Assembly: GCA_021442155.1 (NCBI GenBank)
Contig: CM038229.1
Coordinates: 73,924,443-73,988,442, forward strand
Direction of reading: 5' to 3'
From: Cymbidium sinense
Lineage: Eukaryota; Streptophyta; Magnoliopsida; Asparagales; Orchidaceae
Length of the DNA stretch: 64,000 nt
Both the position numbers and the translations under genes were made by a program. The notes beneath the pieces were generated by a model. It was not told the origin of the DNA, searched no databases, and worked only from the letters and a program-made list of their open reading frames with translations. Of the stretch, positions 49,731 through 61,420 are shown one piece after another. Each line of letters begins with the position of its first letter. The stretch's first letter is position 1.

Positions 49731-50190
49731 ATGCTCTTCACCATTTTGTATATATTTCTTACATTGATGAAGAGTCGAGGGTACTATACCATACTCATGA
49801 ATCCATGGCTACTCAAGAGTACCTTACATGCAACTTTGGCTTCAATTACATGAAATTTAGCTTTTAGATATATAATTCCTCAAAGCATATAGAAAGTACA
49901 ATGGACCCTAAGGTTTGCTACAGTTATTCATTAAAACCTTGTAAGAATATTATGCTCTTATCAAGGTATTGAGCATCTAAAGCTAATGCCCTAGGAGTCT
50001 TGGCTATCAGGAGATTGAGTGAAGCACCTAACTTAATCAACATTCTTTATGTGTGTAAAATTAATTTTAGCCATAACATAGAGAGGTCGATTGTATTCAG
50101 TCATTCTGAGTAGTAAGTCTTTATCATTGAAAGTGATAGTTGTTGGATTTTACAAGATAAGATCTTCTTTCATCCTCTCTTTAGCGTAGA
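49730..50190 (-). pseudogene. Retropepsin-like protease of element 3
   Basis: Minus strand from about 50170: ITFNDKDLLLRMTEYNRPLY then VMAKIN (family start (I/V)TF...D(L/M)........NRPL(Y/F)V). Then LIKLGASLNLL in a shifted frame, where the family has L(V/I)D.GAS.N(L/I); the catalytic Asp is Lys here. Next KAKFHVIEAKVACKVLLS and, near 49755, VPSTLHQCKKYIQNG (family: FHVI......LLGRPW......STLHQC.K(Y/F)). Frames shift at least twice. Confidence 0.85.
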
Positions 50191-51580
50191 ATACTTCATA
50201 TTACTTTGGGCTTTGCAAAGTTTTTATTAAGGTCTCTCAAATGTTTTGGGATAGCATGAGAGAATCATATATGCTTAATAGAGCAAGAAGCTTGCATAAG
50301 TGTGCTAGAATGTTATAATCTACACCTAGTTTGGTAGACTTCTGGTGGAGGTAAGTCATCTTCATTAATTTAAATTTCCTTACCTTTTTCACTAGCTTTC
50401 AATTATCGAGGTGGAAGAATCTTTTTATCGCTCTTTAATTACACTTGTATTACTTCTGCCTAACTTTCCTCATCAAAAGAAGTTTCTAAGCTCTATAACT
50501 CTTTGGGGTTTATAGTATTTTCATGACTCTCAGAACTACTATTTGATTTAGGACATAACTTCTTAGTGTATGGCTTATTTTTTCATTCGATAGACTTTTC
50601 TTTGGAAAAACATAGCTCTTCATCATAATCAGTGGAAGTTGTAATCATACTTATCATTCCACATATTTCTCTTACAACTTCTTCTTCAGGCACTTTTGTG
50701 TCGAGTTGTAAATGGTGCATATATTCCTTCAACCTAATTGCTCTTCAAGGAGGTTATTCATATTCCTCTAGAGAATCTTTCATTTTTTGTTCCTTAAATT
50801 TTTATTTCTGATCTTTTTTTTTTTGACTTACAAGGCTTTGATGCATAAGGCTCATTATTTTTCTTCAGTTCCTTCTTTTATATAAAAATTACCCATTGAT
50901 TAAGGGAAGTATCTTGTGATCAATTTTAGGTTCTAGGTCATTCCTTCATTGAATGCCCTCTATAGCTAAAAGAATATTGATCATTCTTTTAGTCTTCTTT
51001 GAGACAAACATTTTCTAGCCACCTTCTTCTTCTGCTTGTACTTGTAGAATTTTTTTATCATTATTTGTGCCTTGAGTCTTACTCAACTCAACTTTCATTC
51101 AGCTATGTCATAATAACACCTACCTTCTCCTTTTTAAGATTTATTAAGACATTATCTTACAAGGTAAGTTCCCCATTGTGATAGCTTTTCACAACCCAAT
51201 CTTTAAAAATAAAATAATCTTTAATTGGGTGACTTATAAGCCTATGAAATAGACAATAATTGGGATCATTGACTTTGTCTACTTGATCTGGTCAGCATTG
51301 CTCTCAAAACTATAACTCTAACTTTAGGGCACGTTTGAAAATCTTAGTAGTATATTCTCTTAAATGAGTTCTTCTTAGCCATCTTCTCCTAGAGGGTTGG
51401 TACTCTTTTCTTTTGCTCTATCGACTTTCTGACTGGTCACAAAGTTGATGCTCCTTTGTTTCCTTTTTTGTCTAATGTAAATGTGAATGTGGTATTCACA
51501 TCATTCTTTTTAGATTCCTATAGCTTGGGCTGCTTTCCTCTTCATGTAGACTTATTATTATAGCCCAAATTAAGCCCTTT
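50190..51580 (-). other. Gag C-terminal region and spacer of element 3
   Basis: Between the gag core and the protease. The minus strand shows short Lys/Glu/Ser-rich frames but no clear CCHC knuckle (C-x2-C-x4-H-x4-C) that I could confirm. No other gene is seen on either strand; the 50999-51181 plus frame is a shadow. Confidence 0.45.
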
Positions 51581-52130
51581 TTATTTAGGCAACCTTTCAA
51601 ACTTGGCTACATGATCTAATAATTTTTGGAATGTATTGATTAAAGCCATGGCAAGGTATGAGCCTATTTGATCATCAATATTATCCATAAGGAGTTCCAC
51701 TACATGTTTTTCTATGAGCTGTTGATCACATCTCATGCTTAGGTTCCTCCATATGGTGATATATTTAGTGAGACCCTCGTCCTTTCTCCTTTCCTCCAAG
51801 GTGAGATTTGTAATTGTTACTTTCTTTATTGTGCCTACAAATCTATTGACAAATAGTGCTTCTAGCTCAGTGAATGTTTTTATTGAGTCGTTAGGTATGT
51901 TAGCATATCATTCGAAGGTTGCATGAGTAAGACTAGTAAAGAATTTATGTAGTAATAAAGTGTCATGTTTACTAGTATTTCTACATGATGCTTTAGACTA
52001 AGCCAAATGTTCTCATAGATTTTATATGCTTGAGAAGGTATTAAACTTTGGGACAATGTATCCCTTAGGATAATATACTTGATCATACTCGATTGGATAT
52101 GGTCATCCTTTTCCTACCAATTGCTCATTA
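51581..52130 (-). pseudogene. Gag (retrotransposon gag domain) of element 3
   Basis: Minus strand from about 52110: YPKGYIVPKFNTFS in one frame, then HDTLLLHKFFTSLTHATFE, then DSIKTFTELEALFVNRFVGT, and the open frame 51799-51581 MEERRKDEGLTKYITIWRNL, QQLIEKHVVELLMDNIDDQI, ALINTFQKLLDHVAKFE. This is the usual order of the plant Ty3/gypsy capsid domain: P.F..F.G, then L...F..SL...A..WY..L....I.(T/S)(F/W).(E/Q)L...F...F, then R..E.L..Y..R(W/F)R..... It would form the capsid shell in an active element. Stops and frame changes are present. Confidence 0.85.
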
Positions 52131-54029
52131 GTTTCTAGGGCTATCACTACTTTAACTTTTTGGCTAATGAGATCTTTCATTTGGTACTTGTTGATAACAT
52201 CACCTTGTTGATGAAGGTTCAATATGGCTTCCCCTACAAGTTCTTGTCTTTCTACTGCAAAAACTGGTAAATTAGGTGGAGCATTTTATACACCCTCATT
52301 CTCCACTGCTGCATTATTTATCTCTAGTGGATTTATTGAAGGTATTCACTATGTTGCTGATGCTATAGGGTTAATCTGACCAAGTCCTTCATCAACCCAC
52401 TCATTTCATTAAGGTAGTTATTGAGCTGGCTGATTTCTTAGTCTCTCCTTTGGAGCTGGGAACCCATATGTTGTTGTACCCTTACTACAATATCCATGAG
52501 TTCTCCAATCACTTCCACTTCTACTTAAGCCTTGCCTCTAGGCTATCTATGACTTGGGCTTCTTTGTTAATCCTCATTGCTTCGTTGTTCAGACACTACA
52601 CCTTTATTTCTTTGGCGAGTATCAACCATGGAAATGATCTCGACCTCCATGTGATCAGCCTTCATTATCTTGGAGATCTAAACTTTGCAGTTTTTCATTG
52701 GTTGAAAGATCTTCATCTTTCCAAAAAAGTTGATCATCCATGTCATTGTCCATTGGCGATTCTTTTTAGACTGACGCTCTTCCAACAGATGATAAGAGAG
52801 TCAACTTCTTCATTATCTAGGGGTGCTAATTTATGATGAGCTCCTTCCTCTTTGACAACTTTTTCTTTTTGGCTCTCCATATGAGTCGAGACCTCCTAGT
52901 GATGGATCTCTGAGAATGAGTCCTAGATGTCACACCCTGGTGCTCATTGACTAGGTTAAAAAGAATTGAGTGATATCCTTTTCTTTGATATTGTTGGGAC
53001 CTTCTAACAATTGGCCATCTATTTATTTTTGATTGGATGAATTGTTGTCAATGCTCACCAATCATCCAATTTTTTGTTCTTGATTTTTCTCAAGATGAGC
53101 AAGATGATACTTCTTAATATTCCCACCTTTTTAAAGTAGAAATTTGTTGGTTTGGTGACCATGCTCACCAATTTCTTGATCCTCCTTTGAAGACCTCTAT
53201 TCTTGACAGTCTTCAGGACCTTGTAGATTTCAGAAGAAATAGTTTCCCTTCAGCATGACTGATTATAAGATAAGAAACTTTTAGATTCATTCAAAAAGAT
53301 TTCTTTATAACTACTTCGGGGTTGTTTCTTTCAACCCATTTCAATAGGTCGAAGCTATTATTTGTAGGTATATTACCCTCTACCTATTTGTTAGATTGTT
53401 GCTCAATATGAATGGGTAGTCTGACAGCTCTACAAGAGGTGTTGTATTTCCTTAGAGTTCTTCTGGACATTTTAGTGCCCGAAGATGATGTCTCATGATA
53501 GTTTTTGCTGCACTGAGCTAGGATAATAGTTTGTGTTGGGTTTTATTCCTCAGATGCAATGCTAAATGGTTTTACTATGATAAATTTTAATTTGGGCTTG
53601 GCAGTCATTTTATCTTTATCATGCCGGGTTTTCTTTGATAACTTATCGAAGACATATAGTCTTTTTGATGTTTTGTCAAGCCTAGGTTCATTTAAGGTTG
53701 ACCTATTTCTTTTATTGTAAACATTGGGTATAAATTTGTTCATTAGTCTAGTTGGTCAAAACTAGACAACCTTGGAGATTGTTCTAAACTAGATAGTGCC
53801 TCAAGTTGAACCAATGTTAATTATAGCTTGAGGGAATTTGATAGTGGATCCCTCTCCTAATTGAGTAGTCATTATATTGTTTGAGTTTACCATGGATGAT
53901 TTCGATCATGAGGATAAATCTAAAGTTAGGCTCTATTAGGATTGAGGAATCTAAGAAATACAACCTGAGATATTCATATGACACCATTTATCTTTCTAAT
54001 TTTCCAACTAGAGATAAAGAGAGAAGTAA
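52130..54029 (-). other. Gag N-terminal and leader region of element 3
   Basis: Lies between primer-binding site and gag core on the minus strand. A 66-codon frame (53743-53543) contains RLDKTSKRLYVFDKLSKK, which recalls the '(S/Y)VFDRL' phrases seen in some plant Ty3/gypsy polyproteins. The rest shows low-complexity charged frames with stops. The plus-strand frame 52450-52836 is judged a shadow. No separate gene is supported. Confidence 0.45.
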
Positions 54030-54047
54030 TCCCCAACAGAGTCACCA
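54030..54047 (-). promoter_or_regulatory. Primer-binding site of element 3
   Basis: The minus strand reads TGGTGACTCTGTTGGGGA, very close to the TGGCGACTC(C/T)(A/G)CTGGGGA site (complementary to a tRNA 3' end) that is common in Tat and Ogre elements. It lies upstream of gag in the correct orientation and fixes the 5' LTR end within about 10-25 bp at higher coordinates. The C-to-T changes fit methyl-C decay. Confidence 0.75.
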
Positions 54048-54197
54048 AAAATCTAATCACTGATAAAACACCTTCAAAGAACTATCATCTTTATGGGATG
54101 GGTAGGAGTATAGTTTTTCATGAGTCAGATTAATATAGTTTCAACCATATTTCCCCTAACATTATGTTAATATGTATTTTGATATGTGTTCTACTTC

Positions 54198-54219
54198 CTA
54201 TGGATGCAAGCCTCCATAG
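54198..54219 (-). promoter_or_regulatory. Conserved inverted repeat in the element 3 5' LTR remnant
   Basis: Arms CTATGGATGC (54198-54207) and GCCTCCATAG (54210-54219), one mismatch, 2-nt spacer. It is equivalent to hairpin 1 of LTR A (3820-3841). Confidence 0.7.
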
Positions 54220-54529
54220 TTAATTACCCTCTTACCATAGTAGGAGATCACTCTCAATTAAGATTGGAAATAAACATATCATTCTAATATGCAATTGGTG
54301 TCTTAAAGGTGTGTGTGGCATAGATGACTATCTAAAAAGAAATAAGAGTGTAATCCTAATTAAGATCCCATAGTTCCATCATCCCAGGATTACATTATTC
54401 TAGCCGCCAACATCAGAGAGACATAGACATAATGTCTAGAATCTGATTAGCAGCCATGGGTTGTCTCATTTCAAGTATCTCGAGTAGACTTAGAATTTTA
54501 GTGTAAATGGTGCAAGAGTGTTCATGTGG

Positions 54530-55010
54530 TGAATAGATTATAAGGTGTTTGCATGAAGAATGAGTAGATGGTGACATTATGAATGAATAAAAGGCTAGGC
54601 TTACATCCCATTGGAATGCCAAAATTAGGGTTGTCCTACATGGTGGATGGATATGAATTTATTCTCATGGTGAATGAATTATTTGGTGTTCACATGGCGA
54701 ACAAATAGATGATCACATGGTGAACAAATAGGAGGCTGGGATTACATCCCTTTGGAATGCCAAAAATTATGATTGTCCACATGGTGGATGGATATAAATT
54801 TGTTCACGTGGAGAACAAATTATGGGGTGTTCTCATGATGAACGGATAAATGTTCACATGCTGAACACACAAAAGGTTGGGCTTACAGCCCTTTTAGAAT
54901 GAAAAAATTAGAGTGTTTGCATATCAAATGTATAATAAAACTAGACTTACATCCTTTTGGATAGCCATATAGATGAGTTATCTACATATTAAGTAGACAT
55001 AGTAGTGTTT
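54530..55010. repeat. ~140-bp tandem array (about 3 copies)
   Basis: AGGCT(A/G)GG(C/A)TTACATCCC at about 54593 and 54733, and a variant at 54873, separated by 140 bp. Inside, phrases such as 'cacatggtgaacaaata' repeat at shorter range. Confidence 0.85.
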
Positions 55011-55149
55011 TCTTAACAAATAAATAAAATTTTGAATTTTATTAAAAGTACATAAAATTATAATTTTAGGACCCAGCTCCTCAGCTTTGGGAACCAATCT
55101 AGTATTAGGAAGTTGTGATAGTGGAGCACATTGCTTATGTGGCATGACC

Positions 55150-55530
55150 ATGGGGGTAGATGAGCTGGAGGCTCAATGCCTCGGTGCTGCGTATGTAGCA
55201 TCATGACACTAACATTATTTGGTTAATTGACTATTTGAATAGTGTCACAACACTGGTCAAGATTTTGACATATATAATGGGTTTTAAGTCAAAATGATAG
55301 CCTCATTTTAATGAGCACCGTGGTGTTGGGTCAGAGCACTGTAATGCTGCACTCTTTTCATGTGCATCAGTTATAAAAATTTGTTATAATTAATTTTATC
55401 TTTTTGACCACACAATAACCAAAGAGATAGGTTGACTAGCACCACGGTGCTACATTTGGGCCTCGCGACATTATGGCCATGTTCTAAAACCAGAGAGGGT
55501 AGCACCTTAGCGTCAGGTCTGGGCGCGATA
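55150..55530 (+). repeat. GC-rich GCACC/GGCGCT motif island
   Basis: Recurring short motifs of the form '(C/T)AGCACC(A/T)(C/T)(G/A)G(T/C)GCT' and their inverse (about 55180, 55315, 55440, 55500), set in AT-rich DNA. Related islands occur at 34.21-34.25 and 61.12-61.4 kb. The island lies directly upstream of a TATA box, so it may be a promoter-proximal (U3-like) region. Confidence 0.6.
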
Positions 55531-55546
55531 GTGTTGGGTCTTGATT

Positions 55547-55554
55547 TATAAATA
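55547..55554 (+). promoter_or_regulatory. TATA box upstream of the plus-strand transposon ORF
   Basis: TATAAATA, a canonical plant TATA box, lies 107 bp before the ATG at 55654. It is followed by a pyrimidine-rich leader (55585-55645), as in plant 5' leaders. Function is inferred. Confidence 0.5.
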
Positions 55555-55653
55555 AAGGCTCAGGCTACTAAGGAATTTCATTCAATCTTCCCTTCTCTTA
55601 AGGATTTTCTTTCTCTTCTAGCTCTTTCTACTTTCTATTTTCTAGTATTAATC

Positions 55654-56385
55654 ATGGCTCTTAGAAGAGTAGTGGGTAAAAAGAGGGCATTTAGCTATGC
55701 CAACCGCTTTATTAGCACTGATGCTGTCAAGCGGTACAAGCATGCTCTCCTTCACAAGCACCTAATTCCAAAAGGATTTCTAGAATTTCAACAATAGCGT
55801 GAAAGAGATAATCATGGACATGGTGGCTTAAATTGGCCTATGATAATAACTCGTGTATCGTCCCATTGGTGTGCAAATTCTTCTCGAATGCGGATGGTCA
55901 TGACAATAAAGCATACGTCCAGAGAAAGCTGGTAAGTTATGACAATAGTGTTATAAATGCATATTATGATCTCTCTAATATTGAGTATGATCAATATCTC
56001 TCCTACTACAATGATCATCCCAATTTTAATGAGGCCAGTCTTTTTCATTGTGGCGGAAATGAAAGCATGCATTGGAAATGATGAGAGGAAAGGATTATCA
56101 ACTTTTCTACCATTAGTATGACAACCATTTCTAAGTCTTGACACTATTTCATTTCTACTAGGTTTATTCCCTCTGGTAACATTAGTGAGGTTACCAAGGA
56201 CATGACTATTTTTAATTTTTCTATTCAAAAGGAGTTCTGGATTGATATCAAGAAAGTTATTTTTAATTCTATTTGTAATATGCCGAATGGGTGCACTACT
56301 ATCACACAACCACCTTTCTCTTATTTATGATTTGTGTGTAGTGGAGGGTGTGGAAGGGGGGCCTGATGAGGAGGTACTCCTTCAA
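55654..56385 (+). pseudogene. ORF resembling the 'putative plant transposon protein' domain (N-terminal part)
   Basis: From ATG 55654 the frame reads MALRRVVGKKRAF, then NRFISTDAVKRYKHALLHKH and LIPKGF before a stop at about 55796. A second frame from about 55833 reads CIVPLVCKFFSNA and DNSVINAYYDLSNIEYDQY. A third, 56150-56330, reads STRFIPSGNISEVTKDMTIF and KKVIFNSICN. This order matches the domain found in Athila-like and related plant elements: RF.(S/T).(E/D)A..RY......LI..(R/K)GF, then VPLVREFFAN, then INAYY.LP.IE.D.Y, then PS...S.VT..RA.L...I. The pieces lie in successive frames, so the gene is broken. No later pol domain follows within 7 kb. The minus frame 56309-55812 is its shadow. 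Confidence 0.6.
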
Positions 56386-57450
56386 TTTATTATTCCATTA
56401 TAAATTATTTGTCATGCATCTTTCAAGTCTACTAAGAAATTATCAGCCTTGGGATCCTTAACTTTTTTATTTATTAGTTTGAGATTACAGTAATCTAGAT
56501 GATATAATTTATGGATACTAATATAATATCTCATGATTGAGTTGGGATGACTCCCTTCATCGATAAGTGATTTTGAGATCAATAACCTTGGATGATTGAT
56601 TCATAAAATCTTGATAAGGTTATTTATACTTTTTCATAAAATTTTACCATTAACCTTATCCTCTATGTTTTATATTCCTCCTTTTTAGGTCTATGGTAAC
56701 TTTGTGATTTGTCTCATATAAATTTTACATGTAGAGAAATAGTTTCCTCACTTGATTATGGTGATTCATTCTCTACTCTATTGATGATTAGATTGAAAAC
56801 ATAGACATGATATTCGACGAATAAATTTTAAATCATAGTGCTCCTTAATATTAACCTAGGATAATCAAGATAAATGCATATTTCATTTTTTAAGTGTATC
56901 TTCAAGATATATTTGAGTTTAGTTAACCTTAAGGAGCATAGCTCATCAAGAAGACTAAATTAATTGAATTTCTTTTGGTTAATTTGTTTTAACTAGACCT
57001 TAATGATTTAACTTTTCATAATATTTTATACAAACTTAAATAAGACACATTGGTCTTACCTTAGTGGACCACCTTTATTATCTCCTCATATGTAATCTTT
57101 TATATAGGAAGAGCTCACTTATATCACCATCCCTTATCTTATTTACAAATACCATTTAATCATTAAATACATGAATTTAAGTAAATGTGGTTGTTTAATG
57201 AATTATAATTACAAAACAAATGTGATCAAATATGAATATTCATGCATTTTTTGGATCTAAAAGATGTTTGAATTAAATTTATAATTTTAAAAATTATTTT
57301 AAAAGTTTATTGAATTTAGTTTGTAACAAATTTATGAAAGATAAATGTTGCTTGATTTGAAAAAGTCAACATGGTAAAATCTACATAAATTTAAAGCACA
57401 TTTTGGCCTTGAATAATTGAACTAAATCATGTTTAACTTGTGTTATAAGT
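56386..57450. other. AT-rich DNA, no gene seen
   Basis: No conserved motif or frame of note on either strand. Confidence 0.6.
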
Positions 57451-58100
57451 AATGTCATGCCCAAGAGGTGGGTGAATTGGTTTAATTTTAAAAATTACTT
57501 AAAGTAAAAAAAGTAAAGTTAAACCTATAACGATTAGTAAATGAGAGATTCAAAAGGGCAAAATAAATATTTCAAAGCATGGTGGGTAGCACAAAAGTAA
57601 TAGAAAGAAAAGAGAAAAGAGAGCACATAGATTTAATATGGTTTGGTCAACCAAACCTACATCCACTCTCAAAATCTCCTCCAAAATTTACTATCTCTCT
57701 TTTGGTACAACTAGCCAAGGTGGGAAACCTCCTCCTTCACAGGTAATAAAGAAACCATACACCAACTCCCCTTTTCTTTCAAGGTAAGAATTGTGCCACA
57801 CTCAAGAAGTACAAGAAAGTCTTTTACAACAAAAATTTTATACAAGCTTTAAACTAGAACAAAGTCTCAAGTTAAAGCAAATACTCAAGGCAATGTTAAA
57901 GAAAAGAGCAACCAAGTGAAAGTGCAACCTTATTAACACACAAGTCCTCAAAAGAATAAAAGAAGAGAGAAGTATCTATTTTTCCTCTAAAGCTTAGCAA
58001 TCCTCCCAACACCTCCTTTAGAATTTCTCACATTCTAAATTAGTTGAGGTTAAGCCCCCCACCCAAAGGAGGTAGGAGGTTGAACAAAAAATTATTAAAA
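57450..58100 (+). other. Possible transposon remnant (unclassified)
   Basis: It begins GTCATGCCCAAGAGGTGGG then TGAATTGG and contains ATATGGTTTGGTCAACCAAA and CATCCACTCTCAA. Phrases of this kind ('...aagaggggggtgaattgg', '...gtggttcgg...caacc...tccactctc') are frequent in plant interspersed repeats, but I cannot assign a family or ends from the sequence alone. Confidence 0.35.
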
Positions 58101-58760
58101 TTATTTTCTAAAAAGTTAGTCTAATCATATTATGATTCATATCATACCGTACGATCAATTCATTTTATAGGGTTAGGGTTTCTGGACGATATGATTGTCT
58201 AGTTAACCACCACTATTCATACAATACAATAAGTGATCATTTTCTATGAATAGTACAAAGTGAAAGATTAGCTCTTTGTTTGTTCCAATCAAACAACATG
58301 AACAATAAAGAAGAAATTGTTATCAACCTAATTCCTCAATTTCAAGAGTTAAATCAATAATTAACAAAATCAAATCATATTGTACAATCAACATTATTCT
58401 ATACAATTAGTTAATTAGGGATAATTTATAATTAACTGGCTTAATCCTGATAATCAAGATAATTAACAAAAAAAATCATATAGTACAATTAAGATCATCT
58501 TGTATGATTAGAATAATTTTAGCAAGTTCCCCATGTTAACCAACCTAATTATGTCAACTAAAAAATTAACAAAAATGAGTAATCATAGAATATGGATTAA
58601 GATCATCCTGTATGATTAGCAATTTTGGAAAATAAATTAACTTAAATATGGTGATTCAAAAATCAATCAAACAAGGTAAATCATATAATATAATCCATAT
58701 TCTACAGTACGATTTTTTGAAAAATTGCAATTTTAAAATTTTATTTTTATATTCTCTCAA
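58100..58760. repeat. Degenerate repeat: ATCATA..GTACAAT / TGTATGATTAG motif
   Basis: 'aaatcatat.gtacaat..a.at.at.(c/t)t(a/g)ta.(a/g)at(t)ag' recurs at about 58130, 58375, 58475, 58580 and 58680, spacing of about 100 bp for the last four. Each copy is a loose inverted repeat (ATCAT...ATGAT). Confidence 0.55.
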
Positions 58761-61110
58761 GTGCATGTATGCTTAGTTGTTATTTATCATTCACATGTCA
58801 AATACATGAAGACTAATATAACATAAATACCATGATCAATGATATAAAATTTTAAACTTGACTTGGATCTTCTCGCATTGCTTGTCCCTCAATTTGTAGT
58901 CTACATTGGATCTTACTTGGATAGTCTCTCATTATACATGCTTTCTCTATCAATATTGATTAGGCTGCATAATTGTATGTCCTTTATTGATGGCTTAAAC
59001 ACAGCCTACATAGAAAAATGATTAGTAATAATAATTATTCAATAAAAAATATTTGGGATATTTAAAACTTAAAATATCACATGAAGACTTATGAGGTTAA
59101 CATGTCTGATCTTAATTAGTCCCTCCTCTTCCCGGAAAACCTACACAAGACAAATGACCATGTATAATGGCGATTAAAGGCCTTGAACCAACTTATTGAT
59201 TGAGATCATCCACAAACTCCTCTCTCTTAAAAGAGTTTGGATTTTACCTCAGATGATGATGAGGTGATTTAAATTAGGAGCAGTTCAAACAAGAAATTTG
59301 ATGCTAAAAACATCATTAAATCATTGTTACCACTAATGTACATAAGTTAACAAGTTACTTCTGACAATTGATTCTTCTCTAAAAAACATTTTGTCATAAA
59401 AATGTTGATACTCAATTGCCATTTTTTATGGTATATAACATGAATAAAAAACTTAATGAAATTATGATAACATTTAGAGGTCTCAAATTTACAAACCAAT
59501 AATGGTAATAGTTGCTCTTATTGAGGTAAATAAATTTATATGAAGTTCATTATCTATCTTCAACATTTATCATGATAATAAAATTGGATCCTTCAACTTC
59601 CATGAATTATTCTAAATGATCCTAAAACTAGTTTTTAAATTAGATTAATATGTTGTTCTTAATTTGTTGATATCTTCAACAAGGTACTTTATGTTCACCA
59701 AATAGAGACTTTGCCAATAGTCATACTACCAAACTACCATTGGATAACAACTATTATCTACCAATCACTCATTTAGAATGATATTATTGATTGATATTAT
59801 CCCACACAACACCATTGAGCCATTCAGGTGCAATGTCATCCAATTACCTTTTCAAATGAAAATGAAATAATTTGTTCATATAATTTAGATTTTTGATTTG
59901 GTAGAATCTAATATAAATGTTTAAAATTTCATCCATAAATCTATTAAAAAATGTCATATATCTACACCTTATAAACATACTTCTGTAACAAAATTAAAAA
60001 CTCATAAAAGAATTTTATAGTTTTGACACACGCCCTAAGAATTTTTATTTTTGATCATCCATTCTTTTTTGTAGGTAAGAAAAGGATCATATCACTTGCT
60101 TCCATATGTCTTGTAACCAATTATATGGCCTTAAAAAATAAAGATCATGAAACGTGATGGCAACTTTTAATGTTTAGTGAAGAATTATAGTCATTCTAGA
60201 AAGGCTTGGGACTTATGGTTGTTCAATGTGGATTTAAGGTTGCTAAGAGGTGTAAGGGATTATTAGAGCTTAAGAAGGATGTTGACAAAGAAAGGTGTAA
60301 GACTTGAGGAAGGCTTTTGTTAAAGGTATAATATGAGAAAACCTATATTGTTTAGGATTTTGTAGCCAATTTTGTGATCACAATATTGATAATAAAATTT
60401 GACTAATTTTGATATATTTGAAATTTCACATAATAAATATAAAAAAATATTTCAATATATTTGACTTACATTCAATTAAATAATTAATATACTTCTAAAA
60501 TAAATTTATTCTAATTATTCTACATATATAGAATACATATATTTTTAATAAGTAATCGAACATACATGCTCCTCACCTACATGAGATGGTGAAAGCACCC
60601 TCAAAGTAGGATAGTATATTTTATTAATGGTAATATTCTTAAAAAAATTTCTTTACTTTAATCAACTAAGATGAATTATTAATATTTTGAGATTATTGAG
60701 TAAAAATTTTGTAATCATATGAATATGAATAAAAAATAAAAAATATTACATAACTCTGAATCTACGGGAATTAATGAACGTGCATATCCTCCTTATTAGA
60801 AATTAAATTGTGGCAACTAGTATGAGAGACTTGGAGAAAAATCTTGAATAGAAGTAACAAAAACATAAGATCACAAAATATACTAGATTTAATATGAAAA
60901 AAAAAATCTGAGAATGGGAAGAAAACATGAAGCCATACCACACAAAAAATCTACCATAAAAAAATAAGGAGAATAGTATAATTCTACTCTTCACTCAAGC
61001 CGCTCCACATTTCTCACACTCTTGGGTATGCACTATCCACTTATACTCATAAGAGAATAGATAAAAATTAAAAGAGGCAAAATTATAGAAAAATGTCAAA
61101 ATACAAACTC
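58760..61110. other. AT-rich DNA, no gene seen
   Basis: No domain or long frame. The small minus frame 60994-60803 is Phe-rich low-complexity text and is not supported. Confidence 0.55.
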
Positions 61111-61119
61111 GGCTATTTG

Positions 61120-61420
61120 TAGTACCGCCGCGTTGCAACTAGCGCCAAGGTGCTAGCACCACTATCTTTAAGGCTTTTTTCTTCACAATTTCAAGCATCA
61201 CAATACTATTGTTGTACACTAAATGACTGGCCTCTTTATCTTATGTCTTTGGTTCCTAGGTCATTCACTGTTATGGAGCAAATCTAAGGATCTTACCATT
61301 GTGGTGCTATCCACCTAGCATCGAGCCACCATCTTCTACATTTCTAAGGCAAAGACCTCCATGTCCTAGTCCAGAGACGTTACATCTATAGCACCAAGGC
61401 ACTATATACCAAAAGAAAAA
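61120..61420 (-). repeat. GC-rich GCACC/GGCGCT motif island (third occurrence)
   Basis: CTAGCGCCAAGGTGCTAGCA near 61138-61158 and related motifs at about 61300 and 61400, in AT-rich surroundings. It is similar to the islands at 34.2 and 55.2-55.5 kb. Confidence 0.5.

Larger units (their letters stand above)
54053..55040 (-). mobile_element. Remnant of the 5' LTR of element 3
   Basis: Lies immediately upstream of the primer-binding site. Most of it does not align with the giant LTRs, but 54190-54290 keeps the inverted repeat CTATGGATGC / GCCTCCATAG followed by TTAATTAC and CTCTCAATTAAGATTGG, as in LTR A. It carries a ~140-bp tandem array. The outer limit is not determined; no matching 3' LTR copy was identified with confidence. 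Confidence 0.45.

Noticed and set aside
52450..52836. 128-codon plus frame
   Set aside because: Antisense to the gag N-terminal region of element 3; hydrophobic composition typical of a shadow.
55812..56309. 165-codon minus-strand frame, the longest in the window
   Set aside because: Antisense to the plus-strand transposon-protein remnant whose motifs are recognisable; the minus product resembles nothing known.
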